Positions 49,465 through 61,120 of a DNA stretch of 64,000 nucleotides are shown here, in pieces. The notes under the pieces were generated by a model. It did no database searches, was not told the DNA's origin, and saw nothing but the letters and a program-made list of their open reading frames with translations. This stretch comes from Bugula neritina (lineage: Eukaryota; Bryozoa; Gymnolaemata; Cheilostomatida; Bugulidae). The position numbers were made by a program, and so were the translations under genes. Each line of letters begins with the position of its first letter. The first letter of the stretch is position 1. The stretch covers positions 2,097,501 to 2,161,500 of the forward strand of contig OZ037768.1 of NCBI GenBank assembly GCA_964035545.1. Direction: 5' to 3'.

Positions 49465-52400
49465 CTATCTCAAGGTTGGGGAGCAGATAGGTATAGCATG
49501 TTCAGCCTGCAGTGGAGTGAAAATGTCACATAAACTGTGTCCATTCTGAAGGTGAAGGTTAAACAGATCCTCAGCAGATTTCCCTTCCACCCATCCATTG
49601 ATTTGCCTGCAACACAACTAACACTCTTCATGCAAGGAGTTTACCAGAGTGTCAATTATTGCAGCAATCAGTTGCAGTTTTAAGAATTAGATTAATACGC
49701 AGTGATAATATTAGGGCAATGTTTGAGTTCTCTCCTTAGACTTAGTGTTATAAAATTGTTGCTTCTTGCTCAACTTATTGATTTATATAATGGAACTCTT
49801 GATTTACCCATTGAATCCGGCCACATAGTAAATCTTGGGTTTGGGCATTCCACTGAAAGAAGAACTAAGAGCTGTACTGTATGCTCCCATATCCTTAAAA
49901 GTGATCCAATCACCATCAAACAGTTCTGGGAGAAGCACATCATCTAAAATCTTATCCTCTGCATTGGCAACTGGACCCCAGATGGTTGAAAAATATAGCT
50001 TATCAACAGGCTGGTTGAATGCTAGAATAAAATCGCCAGACAAGTTATAAAATGTATAATGAGATGTTAAATAATCGATCATTTTGAGAAAAGTTTACAA
50101 TACTTACTAGCAACACTTGGTGGTTGATCTGATTTTTTAAGCAACAACTCAAAGAAGGAACCAAAGGCACCATCATTGATGTAATACTCCATCTTACAAG
50201 CTGAACCATCTTCTTGTTCAACAACTCGCTTAGCAATAACATGTACAGTGAGAGTATAGCCACTGGCGGCAAAGAATCTGCCAGGTTCAGATATAATCTC
50301 TACTCCACAGCCAACAGGGAAATGCTCATCAATAGCCCCATTTAGTTCCACTGCAATCTGTAACAACCAGATGACAATCGACCTTCACAGTTTACATACT
50401 CTGATCATGAAGTCAATGCTTCAAATGTAACTGTCCACACTCAATGGTATTTTCTACATGCTAAACTGACATGCACTAAATATTTCAACATGGTACCAAA
50501 TAAAGACAGTACTGAATTCACAGCTGAAAATAACTGCCCCCACTGGGATTCGAACCCAAGACCTCCAGCCTGCAAGCCAGTGTGCTAACCATTACACCAT
50601 GAGGACTACTGGGTAGTCACAACACTGCAACAGCTAGTTAAAAAGCTGCACGCAGATATGTCTGAATGTAGACTGTCGAGCAAATTTAGAGTTCCAAGAT
50701 TAGTTGTACCTCTTCAATGGTGATCTGAGCTACTGAAGTTCCAGGAAAACCACCGCCAACATCCAGCAATTTCATGTCAAAACTGTAAGACAAGCCCACA
50801 TCAAATGCTTTTCTTGCATCTCCCACTGCCTTGCGAAATGCAGTTGGATCATAGCAGCCGGTTCCCACATGGAAACTATTACAGTAGAAGAGCATCTCGC
50901 ATGACTTAATGTTTACTTTAAAGATGAAACTAAGCAGCTGAAGAATTTATAAGTTCACAGTAAGGCTTTGTAAAATCAACTGCCTTAAAACTACCTGACT
51001 CCAACAACTTTTAGCTTGAGTTCCTGAGCTAGACGAAGGAGCTTGGGCACATCATCAGCTTTACACCCGAACTTGTCACCCATAGTCCACCGGACTTTTT
51101 CTGTAGGTTGTGGCAAAAGTCTTATAACCAAGCTATAAACACACTATAAATATGATAATTTGGAGAAATTTATTTCAAATAGAAATTGAATAAAATACAG
51201 CCCTATAAAAAAAAATTCATTCAAGTATATATAATTAATAATGATGTAATGTGTAATGTTGAGACCATAAATAGAAATGTTGATAAGTTGTCACACTTAC
51301 GTGCACTTGATTCATGAAGTCTGTCAATCACCAAACACTTCGGTTTTAATGAGTTTTATGCAGACACACTGTACACTATACATTGTACACTATACATTGT
51401 ACACTATACATTGTACACTATACATTGTACACTATACATTGTACACTATACATTGTACACTATACATTGTACACTATACATTGTACACTATACATTGTAC
51501 ACTACACATTGTACACTGTACATTGTACATTGACTATAATTATAGAGAATGTATAATGCTTCTGCATAAAGTTGCTTCATTCTGGCAACACCTCATCTCC
51601 AAAAGATTCTAACCTTGCAGTTGGAAAGCAGCGTTGTATTTTCCTCAACTCTGCCTCATTGTCAAAAGTCATCAAATCTACTCCAACTTCCTGGGAATAG
51701 CAGATGCTGCTGACCTGTTTGCAAGGATGTGCATAAATGATTTGATCTGCAGTCACTCCTAGAGCCAACATTGTTTGTATCTCAGCCTACAATAGTTCCA
51801 TTAGGAGTTGTGTTCTACCAATAGGAACTTTGTATTGGCACTTTCAATAAGCACCAAACCAGGAGGCATAACTCCAATATTCATCAAAGCTGTTGAGGTT
51901 GTACTAAATAACACTGAGAGATGTTGTTATTTAAACCGAATTTAATGTAACAACTTGGTACTTTTATTTACATTATTTAGTTTGAATATTTAATTTTATG
52001 CAACATTATTAGGGACTCCATTCACAGGGTTAAGGGTTAAGTGCAGAGTATGCAGTGTTAAACTATATCTAAGAAATTATCAAAATTTATGTAAGCATAC
52101 CATATTACCCAAAACTTCGGTAGATTTGCAAAGCTTATGAATTCTAGCACTGAAAGACAAATGGCAAACAGACTTTTCAACATTTCACTCTGGCCAAGTA
52201 GCTTGCAGCACTTTAAACAAGAGCTGATTTCATGCGTGGTTAGTTGTACTCATTATATGCCAGCTTTCCCATTAGCAAGTTTCAAGTTTCAAATGAATTT
52301 AATTGGTTGAATTTAATACAAAACTAAACAAATCATGTTGCTTTGAATGCTTTCCAACCAACAAGCAGGAATATGCATAATGAAATTGTTTTAAAATGTT

Positions 52401-53656
52401 TATTAATATTACTCTGTTTACCGTGACAACTGTAAAACCTTCACAATTTATTATGCTAGATATTAAACAACTTCAAGACTTAATTCATGCTATAATAATT
52501 CAAGAGTTCTAAGGCATGCTGACAATTTCTTTTTCCATACATCTGTATGCGGCAATGTCAGTATGATGAAGAAATCGGAAAAAGCCTGTGTTCATGTAGC
52601 AATGAAAATTAGGTTTTTGCAAGAATTTCAACTGCCCCAAACCAAATTCTTTAAAAAATTAAAGAGCTTGAGCTGTTACCCAAATATACTATTGATTGAT
52701 TCAAATTAGCTCCTGGCACCTACCTTACTAGCTACTGCATGGTACCTACCTTATTGGCTGCTGGTACCTACTTTACTAGCTACTGCATGACACCTACCTT
52801 ACTGGCTACTGGCACCTACCTTACTAGCTACTGGTACCTACCTTACTGGCTACTGGTACCTACCTTACTGGCACAGTCAAACCCACAACCCAGCTGTACC
52901 AGGAGGTTCAACAGCACTGGATCAGGGTTACACTTGACAGCTGTAAAAAGATTTAAATTTTTAACAGATTTTATTCCACCAGCCAAACTGAGATTTAAAA
53001 ATTTCAACAGTTGAATTAAAACAAATCTATGAGTTTCGCACTAGAGTGTGCACCAACTGCAAAGTAAACTACTACAAACTGGGGACTAATTTCACATCTA
53101 ACAGCCTAACATTACTATGTTCATGTCATGGTAAAGTTCTACTAAGAGAATGAGACAATTATTACCATAAAAGGGTTTAATTCGAGGGAAGACCATTTTC
53201 CAAACTTTGTACTTTCTTGTCACATCACCAAGATCACATATGAAGAAGGCATCGTCACTTTTCTAATGAATATACAGTAAAATCAGTAAAAGAAAGTTGA
53301 CATGCCTTTGTTGAAGATTCAAAAGATAGACAATTTGTTCAACTCCCAAACACAGCCATCTGAATGTTATACTCAACTCTGGTCAAACACTGCAATGATA
53401 AGAAATATACAGATTAATTCTAACCCCTGGACTGTAAAGGATTGCATACTGGATGCATTGGTATGTCATGGCTTCTATAATTCATGTTGTGAAATTGCTA
53501 AAAAAAGAGAAAAAAGAGAAGATAACTACTGCAACATTGATTAGTTCATACTTCTACCTGCTGGACATGATCTCTAATCTTCTGGTCAATTACTTCAGGA
53601 ATGGTCGAGCCTGGCTTCACAAAGTTAATGTCAGATTTCAACAGTTGTGCAGCCAT
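49465..53656 (-). CDS. ODC1: Ornithine decarboxylase-like, copy 1 (catalytic Cys replaced)
   Basis: Nine exons in phase: 53656-53558, 53262-53166, 52940-52864, 51786-51614, 51132-50995, 50875-50710, 50357-50108, 50021-49808 and 49606-49465, giving 451 aa (human ODC1 461). This is a fold-type III PLP decarboxylase. Visible residues: PLP lysine in FDCASK (exon 3), NPCKQVSS-like HPCKQVSS, His in [20 protein letters not shown] (phosphate-binding Arg), NDG (substrate Asp) and DMGAYS. At the active-site WGPxCD motif this copy reads WGPVANAED, so the catalytic Cys (human C360) is Ala and the next Asp is Asn. The PLP-binding set looks intact. It is probably a poorly active decarboxylase or an antizyme-inhibitor-like regulator; this is inference. 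The frame is otherwise undamaged, so it is not called a pseudogene. Intron 3 has a donor-site array. Confidence 0.94.
50535..50606 (-). tRNA. tRNA-like element or tRNA pseudogene in ODC copy 1 intron 6
   Basis: Minus-strand 72-nt sequence with a pairing acceptor stem (GTCCTCA with TGGGGGC, two G-U), a D-arm TGGTGTAATGGTTAGCAC close to metazoan tRNA-Gln, and a perfect T-arm TTGGGTTCGAATCCCAG. The anticodon arm is abnormal: CTGGC pairs with GCTGG only across a six-base loop (TTGCAG). An anticodon cannot be assigned safely (TGC or GCA). It is absent from the matching intron of copy 2. It could also be the head of a SINE. Confidence 0.5.
51360..51535. repeat. 14-bp minisatellite, ODC copy 1 intron 4
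   Basis: About 12 units of TGTACACTATACAT, almost perfect. Each unit mixes GTAC and TATA steps and is close to self-complementary. Absent from the equivalent intron of copy 2. Confidence 0.94.
52722..52875. repeat. Minisatellite of ODC exon 3 donor sites (22-26 bp units)
   Basis: On the gene strand, after the authentic GCCAGTAAG/GTAGGT junction at 52864, six further units begin GC(C/T)A(G/A)TAA(G/A)GTAGGT and continue (A/G)CCAGTA or similar. Five of the six keep AAG/GTAGGT exactly. The unit includes the Ser-Lys codons around the PLP lysine. Copy 2 has only the single true site at 60103. Confidence 0.95.
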
Positions 53657-55378
53657 CACCAGGTTTTAGTCTACACTCAGCTGGCTTTCAATAAAAAATG
53701 ATTTTAACATCAATATTTTGTGTAATAAACAGGATGTTTATATTTAGAACAATAATTGTTCTAAGCTAGCAGAAGTTTCTACAGCCGGCTGCATGGATTG
53801 AAGTGTACAGGTAGCAATACACCACTGATCTTATATGCATCAGTAGTTATAGAATATAAAGTAATAGAAACATTACAACATGGCAAATTGGAAACAATGT
53901 TACATTTGGTACTGGGGGGCGGGGTTATCAAATACTTATTACCTAATATAACACATAGACACAGTTATATTCTAAATATTTACATAATATATTCAATATA
54001 AATGTAACATTACGATGGTGTTGTACTAACCGGTGGTATTGTGTATAGAAGCTTCTTGTCTTCAGTCACGTCTGATTAGGACAAACTCTTGTGCAGAAAA
54101 AGTAAAGGACTTTGTTTCACAGCTGCCACAACAGTTCAAGGAGGGGCTCTCTCTTTTTCCCTTTGTAGCCAAAGCTCCGATACTCAACATAAAGATAAAA
54201 TTCACGCAAGTAAAAAGTACCCTATAGCTAAAGAATGAAATGCTATATCTTTAGGCTAGAATTCTCCTGGTACAAAAGTTCATAATAATCATGAACATAT
54301 TATGTGAACGAATGAATGTTGTCCTTAGGCTAATTATTTATCATCTGCTGCCGTTATATGTATGTCCTGTATATCGTTCAAGTGTCTATTTAATGTTGCT
54401 GATATAATATATAATACATTATGTATCCAAATAAAAAGATTGTAAATATGAAAAGATAGAATACTTGTAAGTAATCAGCACAAAACACTGTTGAGCACTA
54501 ACTCACATTGTAGGGTAGTTGAACGCTATGTATGTAGCATACTATATAGTAGCACAGCATACAAATTATCAGCTATAAAAAACTGCTTGAATACATCTAT
54601 AGCATTATTGTGACAAGAAAACATTGTAAAATATCAAAATAAATAAATAAAGTATTACCTGAACCAATAGAACACTTTCAGCTCGAAAAGGAAGTATAAA
54701 TTAACTCTGAAGATACAAAATAAGTTAATTTATAGACATTCAGCAATATATTTTACATATCAAGAACCTCAACATTGGTAATATTATAAATACTTGGCAA
54801 TGTGATTATAATTTCTCCTTTTATTGCTCTGCTAATCAGACACAAACTCTGCAATGGACTAATACAAGGTTGAAACCTCATGTCATGCACACGTACATCT
54901 TTTCCGGCACTGTTTCTGTCAATATATTATTTTGGTTTTAGTCTGGAAGCAAGATATGAAATGAATTTTAAAGACCAATCAGAGTGCAGCTTACTTATAA
55001 CTCCCTCATAAATTATTGTTCAAAAATGAGCATTTCTAAGGTATGTGCCAAAAAGGGATTTTTGGTGATGTTACTATTTAACAATAGCAACCAAAGGAGT
55101 TATTTGTCCTCCTACCAGTTTAGTGGCACAACTCCAAATGAAAGAATTAAATTCTGAGCTCAATCATAACTAGCCTCATTGTACATACTGCAATCAAATA
55201 AAAATATGTGAAACAAGCCTCTGTGCCCTACACTACTAAACATCCTTGTAGAATAAAAGCATGCTAAACACTGATTCTGCATAATCTAAGGCTTCATTTA
55301 GACCGCACCATCAAACAAGTGCAATCAAATTAGGTTACTATTACACGGCTACTGCAACAACTGGCTACATCGACATTT

Positions 55379-55385
<7 letters not shown>

Positions 55386-55437
<52 letters not shown>

Positions 55438-55550
55438 AGGGGGCTCTGTTTATAGGCCCTCTATGGTATCGAAATATACCAAATGCATATAAGCCCCCTA
55501 TGAGCAGCCCCCTATGAAACCACATTTAAGAATATATATATATATATATA
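55386..55550. repeat. (TA)n microsatellite split by an 80-bp GC-richer block
   Basis: A pure TA run at about 55388-55435 is followed by a block (55436-55525) with repeated GCCCCCTAT motifs (AAGCCCCCTATGAGCAGCCC). A second TA run follows at about 55533-55550. Looks like an insertion into, or capture within, a TA tract. Confidence 0.8.
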
Positions 55551-55746
55551 GATATCTTTCCTGCAGTGGAGTCTAATGCAATGCCATTGTCTAGTCTGAA
55601 AAAGTGTATAGTGGACTCACTATTTAGCTTTCTCTTATTATGTCAGCAAGTATAGTACTGCAGTGAATACAGAAACTTGGTAAAAAGAAAGCCCAAATTA
55701 CATTGAAAAATTATTTGACAACATTTAATAAAAGACACTTTATACT

Positions 55747-56090
55747 GCAGGGCTGCCCAACAGGCAGCCACAGGGCCGAATGTGGTTCCCCCACCTATAT
55801 ATGTGTGGCCCTCAAAGGCATAAAACTCAAATTATGTTTCACACATAAAACATGAATTAAAATGAAAAAAACCCCTTTAAATGTCTTATTTATACACATG
55901 CTATAAAACATGCAGCCTGCAGTAATTATTGGGACTTTATTTTGCAATGATTCATAAGAGCTTGAAAGGAAATAGTTTAAACAATATTGATGCTGTGGCC
56001 CCTAGAGCGAGCTAAAGCTTTCAATCTGGCCCTTGCCATGAAATACTTCTTTTCAGTAGCCCTCGCTCTGAAAAGGTTGGACACCCCTGC
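55747..56090. mobile_element. Short non-autonomous hAT-like DNA transposon (344 bp)
   Basis: Imperfect terminal inverted repeats: left GCAGGGCTGCCCAAC and right (reverse complement) GCAGGGGTGTCCAAC, 13 of 15 matching. CAGGGGTGTCCAA is a typical end of hAT/Charlie-like elements. Flanks TTTATACT and TTTATAGA could be a decayed 8-bp target duplication (6 of 8), the size hAT makes. The interior shows hAT-like GGCC-containing subterminal strings (GGGCCGAATGTGG, CTGGCCCTTGCC) and no transposase frame. Confidence 0.8.
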
Positions 56091-56475
56091 TTTATAGACA
56101 TGTGTGCGTGTTCTAAAATTAAGTAAGGGTAAGGTTTCCGTTTTATGCACATGGATCTGAAACACTTGCTTCAAGCACTTTTGTTTCTAGAAAGTACAAC
56201 ATTTGGACATTATGATTTATTGAGCTTTTTTTATTGATATTCACTTCAAGTTATTTGATCTGTAAGCAAGCTTTCTGTGCATATAAATTTCTAATTGTAA
56301 TAACATTTAGTTAGTTCATCATACTTTTTCAGAAATTTAAACATGTTAAACAATTAGAAAACTAGTAGTAATGAGCATATTACAACCAATTGCTCATATC
56401 TTATAGATAAAAGAACATGTCCAAGATGAATAGTGACTCATTAAAGGTTAAACATGTAAATAGTATTATATTGTA

Positions 56476-59400
56476 TCAAATTTGGGAGCAGATAGGTACA
56501 GCGTTTTCAGCCTGCAATGGAGTGAAAATGTCACATAAACTGTGTCCATTTTGAAGGTGAAGGTTAAACTGGTCCTCAGTGAATTTCTCCTTGATCTGCC
56601 TGCAACACAACCAACACTCTTCATGCAAGGAGTTTACCAGAGTGTCAATTACTAGGATGTGATACTTAAAGCCTAATCATAGACTCACATCACAAGTAAA
56701 TATTTGTAGTCCCATGAGCCGTAGTTGGAATCACTTTGATGATTATGATATATGGTTCCATGTATCACCAACAATATTACCTGATGGACCGGCTACATTT
56801 CATACTTCAGCTTTTTGTTATAAGACTCTTATATGGTTAATTAAAATGATTATAGCTACCTACTCATTGAGTCCGGCCACATAGTAAAACTTGGGTTTGG
56901 GCATTCCGTTGAAGGAAGAACTGATAGCTGTACTGTATGCCCCCATATCCTTAAAAATGATCCAATCACCATCAAACAGTTCTGGAAGAAGCACATCATC
57001 TAAAATCTTATCCACTCCATTACAAGCTGGACCCCAGATGGTTGAAGAATACAGCTTACCAAAACGCTGGTTGAATGCTAGAATAAAAATGCCACAAGTT
57101 ATAAAATTCTCAATGAGATACAAAAAAATACTATGTTAAATAATATAATACAATAAATAGTCGACCAACAAAACCTACTAGCAACACTTGGTGGTTGATC
57201 TGTAATTTTGAGCAGGAACTCATAGAATGAACCAAAGACACCGTCATTGACGTAATACTCCATCTTACAAAGTGAACCATCTTCTTGTTCAACAACTCGC
57301 TTAGCAATAACATGTACAGTTAGAGTATAGGCACTGGCTACGAAGAATCTGCCAGGTTCAGATATAATCTCTACTCCACAGCCAACAGGGAAATGCTCAT
57401 CAATAGCCCCATTCAGTTCCACTGCAATCTGTAACAATCAGAAGAGAGTGTGTCTCTACATACTCTGATCATAAGTTGACGGCTATAATTTTTATTCTGA
57501 AAGCCATAACTGTATTCGTATTGAAATCGTTTAAGTTTTATTAGTTTTTAAATTTAAAAATATCCAGCTCAAAGTCTGTGTATCTTATGAATGTGATTTA
57601 GCGAATATCTGGGCAAAGTGAGTTGTATAAATTTATCATGGGGTGTTAACGCTGACAGAAGAGCAGCCATATTTGTTTATATTATAACTCAGCAACAGGG
57701 TGCATGTGCAGCTGGCAAGAGTTGTAGAGGAATTGCCTTCCTTTAAGAAAAGACAACTTTGCACCAATTGTATAAAATTGCGTGGTTTTTCATTCGATGT
57801 ATAGGAATGTAGTGTTGGATTCCTAAATAAATTGTACCTCTTCAATGGTGATCTGAGCTACTGAAGTTCCAGGAAAACCACCGCCAACATCCAGCAGTTT
57901 CATGTCAAAACCGTAAGACAAGCCAACATCAAACGCCTTTCTTGCATCTTCCACTGCCTTACGAAAGACCATCGGGTCATAGCAGCCACTTCCCACGTGG
58001 AAACTATTAATTACGGTAGAAGAGTATCTTGATAACTGAATGTTTACTGTGTAAGGATGAAACCTAAGAGCTGAAGTTCACAGTAAGGCTTTGCAAAATC
58101 AGCTGCTTTAAAACTACCTGACTCCAACAACTTTTAGCTTGAGTTCTTTAGCTAGACTAAGGAGCTTGGGCACATCATCAGCTTTACACCCGAACTTGTC
58201 ACCCACAGACCATTGAAGTTTTTCTGTAGGTGGTGGCAAAATTCTGATCACCAAGCTATAAACACACAATAAACATGACAATTTGAAAAGTTATTTCAAA
58301 TAAAAAATGAATTTAGAAGGCAGCACTATAATAAAGATTGTATTTAATCATTGGTGTAAATTGTATTGTGTCTAAGTAAAAGTGGATTGAAATTGAAGTG
58401 TTTTGGTGAATGACAGACTTCATAAAGTGTGACAACCCTTCAAAATTTGTATTTATAGTCTAGACTCTAGAGTTTAGACTATAGAGTCTAGACAAGTGGA
58501 CCAGTGGGGAAAGTTGGATATCCTCTCTCAAATCACGCTGGCCATGTGCCGTGGGGGAGGGGAGATAACTTTAATCATGTTAACTAACCTTGCAGTTGGA
58601 AAGCAGCGTTGTATTTTCCTCAACTCTGCCTCATTGTCAAAAGTCATCAAATCTACTCCAACTTCCTCGGAATAGCAGATGCTGCTGACCTGTTTGCAAG
58701 GATGTGCATAAATGATTTGATCTGCAGTCACGCCTAGAGCCAACATTGTTTGTATCTCAGCCTACAATAGTTCCATCAGGAGTTGTGTTCCACCAGCAGG
58801 AACTTTGTATTGGCAATTTCAATAAGCACCAAACCAGGAGGCATAACTCCAATATTCATCAAAGCTGTTGAGGTTGTACTAAATAACGCCAAGAGATTGT
58901 TATTTAAACCGAATTCAATGTAACAACTTAGTCTTTTTATTTAAATTACCTAGTTTGAATATAATTTTATTATTTTGTACTATTGGAGAATATTATATTC
59001 ACAGGGTTAAAGTTTACCTATGGGGTATGCTGTAATGTTGGATATTTGCAATATATAAGCTTTGCAAGCCTTCCTACTTCAAACATTTCGATAAACTGTA
59101 AAACTTATAAATTCTAAAAATGAAAGATCTAATTAATTAACAGACTTTTCAACATTTTACTCTGGCCAAGTAGCTTGCAGCACTTGAAACAAGAGTTAGT
59201 TAGTACTTAGTAGTATACTCATTATGAGCCAGCTCTCCCATATGAGTGATAGCAAGTTTCAAATGAATTTAATTGGTTGAATTTAATACAAAACTGAACA
59301 AATCATGTTGCTTTGAATGCTTTCCAACCAACAAACAGGAATATGCATAATTAAATTGTTTTAAAATGTTTATTAATATTACTCTGTTTACCGTGACAAC

Positions 59401-61120
59401 TGTGAAACCATCACAATTTATTATGATAGATATTAAACAAATTCAAGAGATAAGGCATACATGTGATAATTGTTCAGCAACTTAAATCTAAATTTTCCAC
59501 ATCTAAATGAGGTTAGGGCAGTAAATAATGGAGAAATAGACACTATTTCAATCCCCACTACTCAAGTTATAATTAACAGTAGTGTCCCATTAGGTAGTGC
59601 ATATTTTAGCCTTTTTATATAGAGAGTCTTACTGCAAATCTACAGTTTTACTGCTACATAACTATATGCTATATACTTGATCTTTCAGGAAATGAATATT
59701 GTTGATAGTAACACACACATATAAGTATTTCAAAAAGATATTTAATAGTATTTCTCCAAAGTAAATTTTGAAAAGAAAATTGAACGTGAAAGCATTTTTG
59801 TGGTCATTTATTTAGTGAGAAGTGCTGCAGTGGCAGCTAAGAGATAAATGCCCTTAAGCATTCGATGTGCTGGCTGCCACCACTCTGGTTAATAAAAGCT
59901 TGACTAAGGTGTGCACTTGCCAAGGGAGCACAGCTTTCAATTATAAATTGAGCATCAGGGAATTTGGATACTTAGAAAAGCCTGTGTCCATGGAGCAAAA
60001 GACATTAACTGCCCTACCAAAAGTTATTAAAAGTTAAAGAGCTTAGGCTAGTGAAATTTCTCTTCACTTAAGTGATTGATAGAAATTACTGTTGATACCT
60101 ACCTTACTAGCACAGTCAAACCCACAACCCAGCTGTACCAGGAGGTTCAACAGCACTGGATCAGGGTTACACTTGACAGCTGTAAACAGATTCAAATTTT
60201 AAGGCAGATTTTATTGCAGTTGCCAAACTAAGATTTACAAACACCTAGATGAAGGAAATATTAAACTTAGTAGGTATTAAAAAGCAATCTAATGGTTTGT
60301 AAATAAATGTTAGTGTAGACTGTTACAATTGTAAGCAGATTTCATTCTGCCTGTCAAACTAAGATTTACAAAAAAATTCAACAATTGAATTAGTTTAGAA
60401 ATTTGAGCTTTATGCTTGAGTGTGCACTGAAGTGTTTAGTAAACTACAGCAAACTGGGGACTAATTTTACATTCATCAGCATAACGTTACCATTTTCATG
60501 TCACTGTAAGGTTGTACTTTATAGGTAATGAGACAATTTACCATAAAAGGGTTTAATTCTAGGGAAGATTCTTTTCCAAACCTTGTACTTTCTTGTCACA
60601 TCACCAAGATCACATATGAAGAAGGCATCGTCACTTTTCTAATGTGAAATCAGAAAATAATGTTGGTATTTGCCTTCTTTGAAGATTCAAAACTTGAGAA
60701 AACTATTTTTTTTTAATTTCTAAACACAGCAATCTGAGTGTTGTACTCAGGCCTAGTTGAAAATTTGAGGTAAGTGCAGTATAATGAAGAAATTGAGAAA
60801 AGCCTGTGTTCTAGATCAGAAATATAGCAAAAGAAGTTATGTTCTGAGGAAAATTCCAACCTGCGACTAAACCAAAATTTATTATAAAATTAGAGAACTT
60901 AGGACTTAGACTATCTCAATTTCTTCACTTCTGCTCTTAAATGCAAATTTGCAGTTAATATGTAATACAGCCAAATTCTGAGGAAATGACTACTGCAACA
61001 TTGAATAGTCCATACTTCTACCTGCTGGACATGATCTCTAATCTTCTGGTCAATTACTTCAGGAATGGTCGAGCCTGGCTTCACAAAGTTAATGTCAGAT
61101 TTCAACAGTTGTGCAGCCAT
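56476..61120 (-). CDS. ODC1: Ornithine decarboxylase-like, copy 2
   Basis: Nine exons with the same phases and nearly the same lengths as copy 1: 61120-61022, 60638-60542, 60179-60103, 58761-58589, 58255-58118, 58003-57838, 57428-57179, 57077-56864 and 56599-56476, giving 445 aa. It keeps the PLP lysine (FDCASK), [31 protein letters not shown] and DMGAYS. The catalytic motif reads WGPACNGVD: the Cys is present but the following Asp (human D361) is Asn. The C-terminus (ICSQI) is shorter than in copy 1. Introns 3-5 retain long stretches alignable with copy 1, so the two arose by a duplication of about 7 kb units. The pathway is ornithine to putrescine, the first committed step of polyamine synthesis in the cytosol. 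Activity of a Cys-Asn variant is uncertain. Confidence 0.95.

Larger units (their letters stand above)
53657..56475. other. Intergenic region between ODC copies 1 and 2
   Basis: No coding exon recognised. Contains the (TA)n tract, a GC-richer insert and a hAT-like element, each listed separately. Should hold the copy 1 promoter near 53660 and the copy 2 3' end near 56470. Confidence 0.55.

Noticed and set aside
50535-50606. Calling a functional tRNA with assigned anticodon
   Set aside because: The anticodon stem only pairs with a six-base loop, so the identity (TGC or GCA) cannot be supported.
49465-53656. Calling ODC copy 1 a pseudogene
   Set aside because: All nine exons are in phase with intact splice sites and no stops. 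Loss of the catalytic Cys alone fits functional divergence as well as decay.
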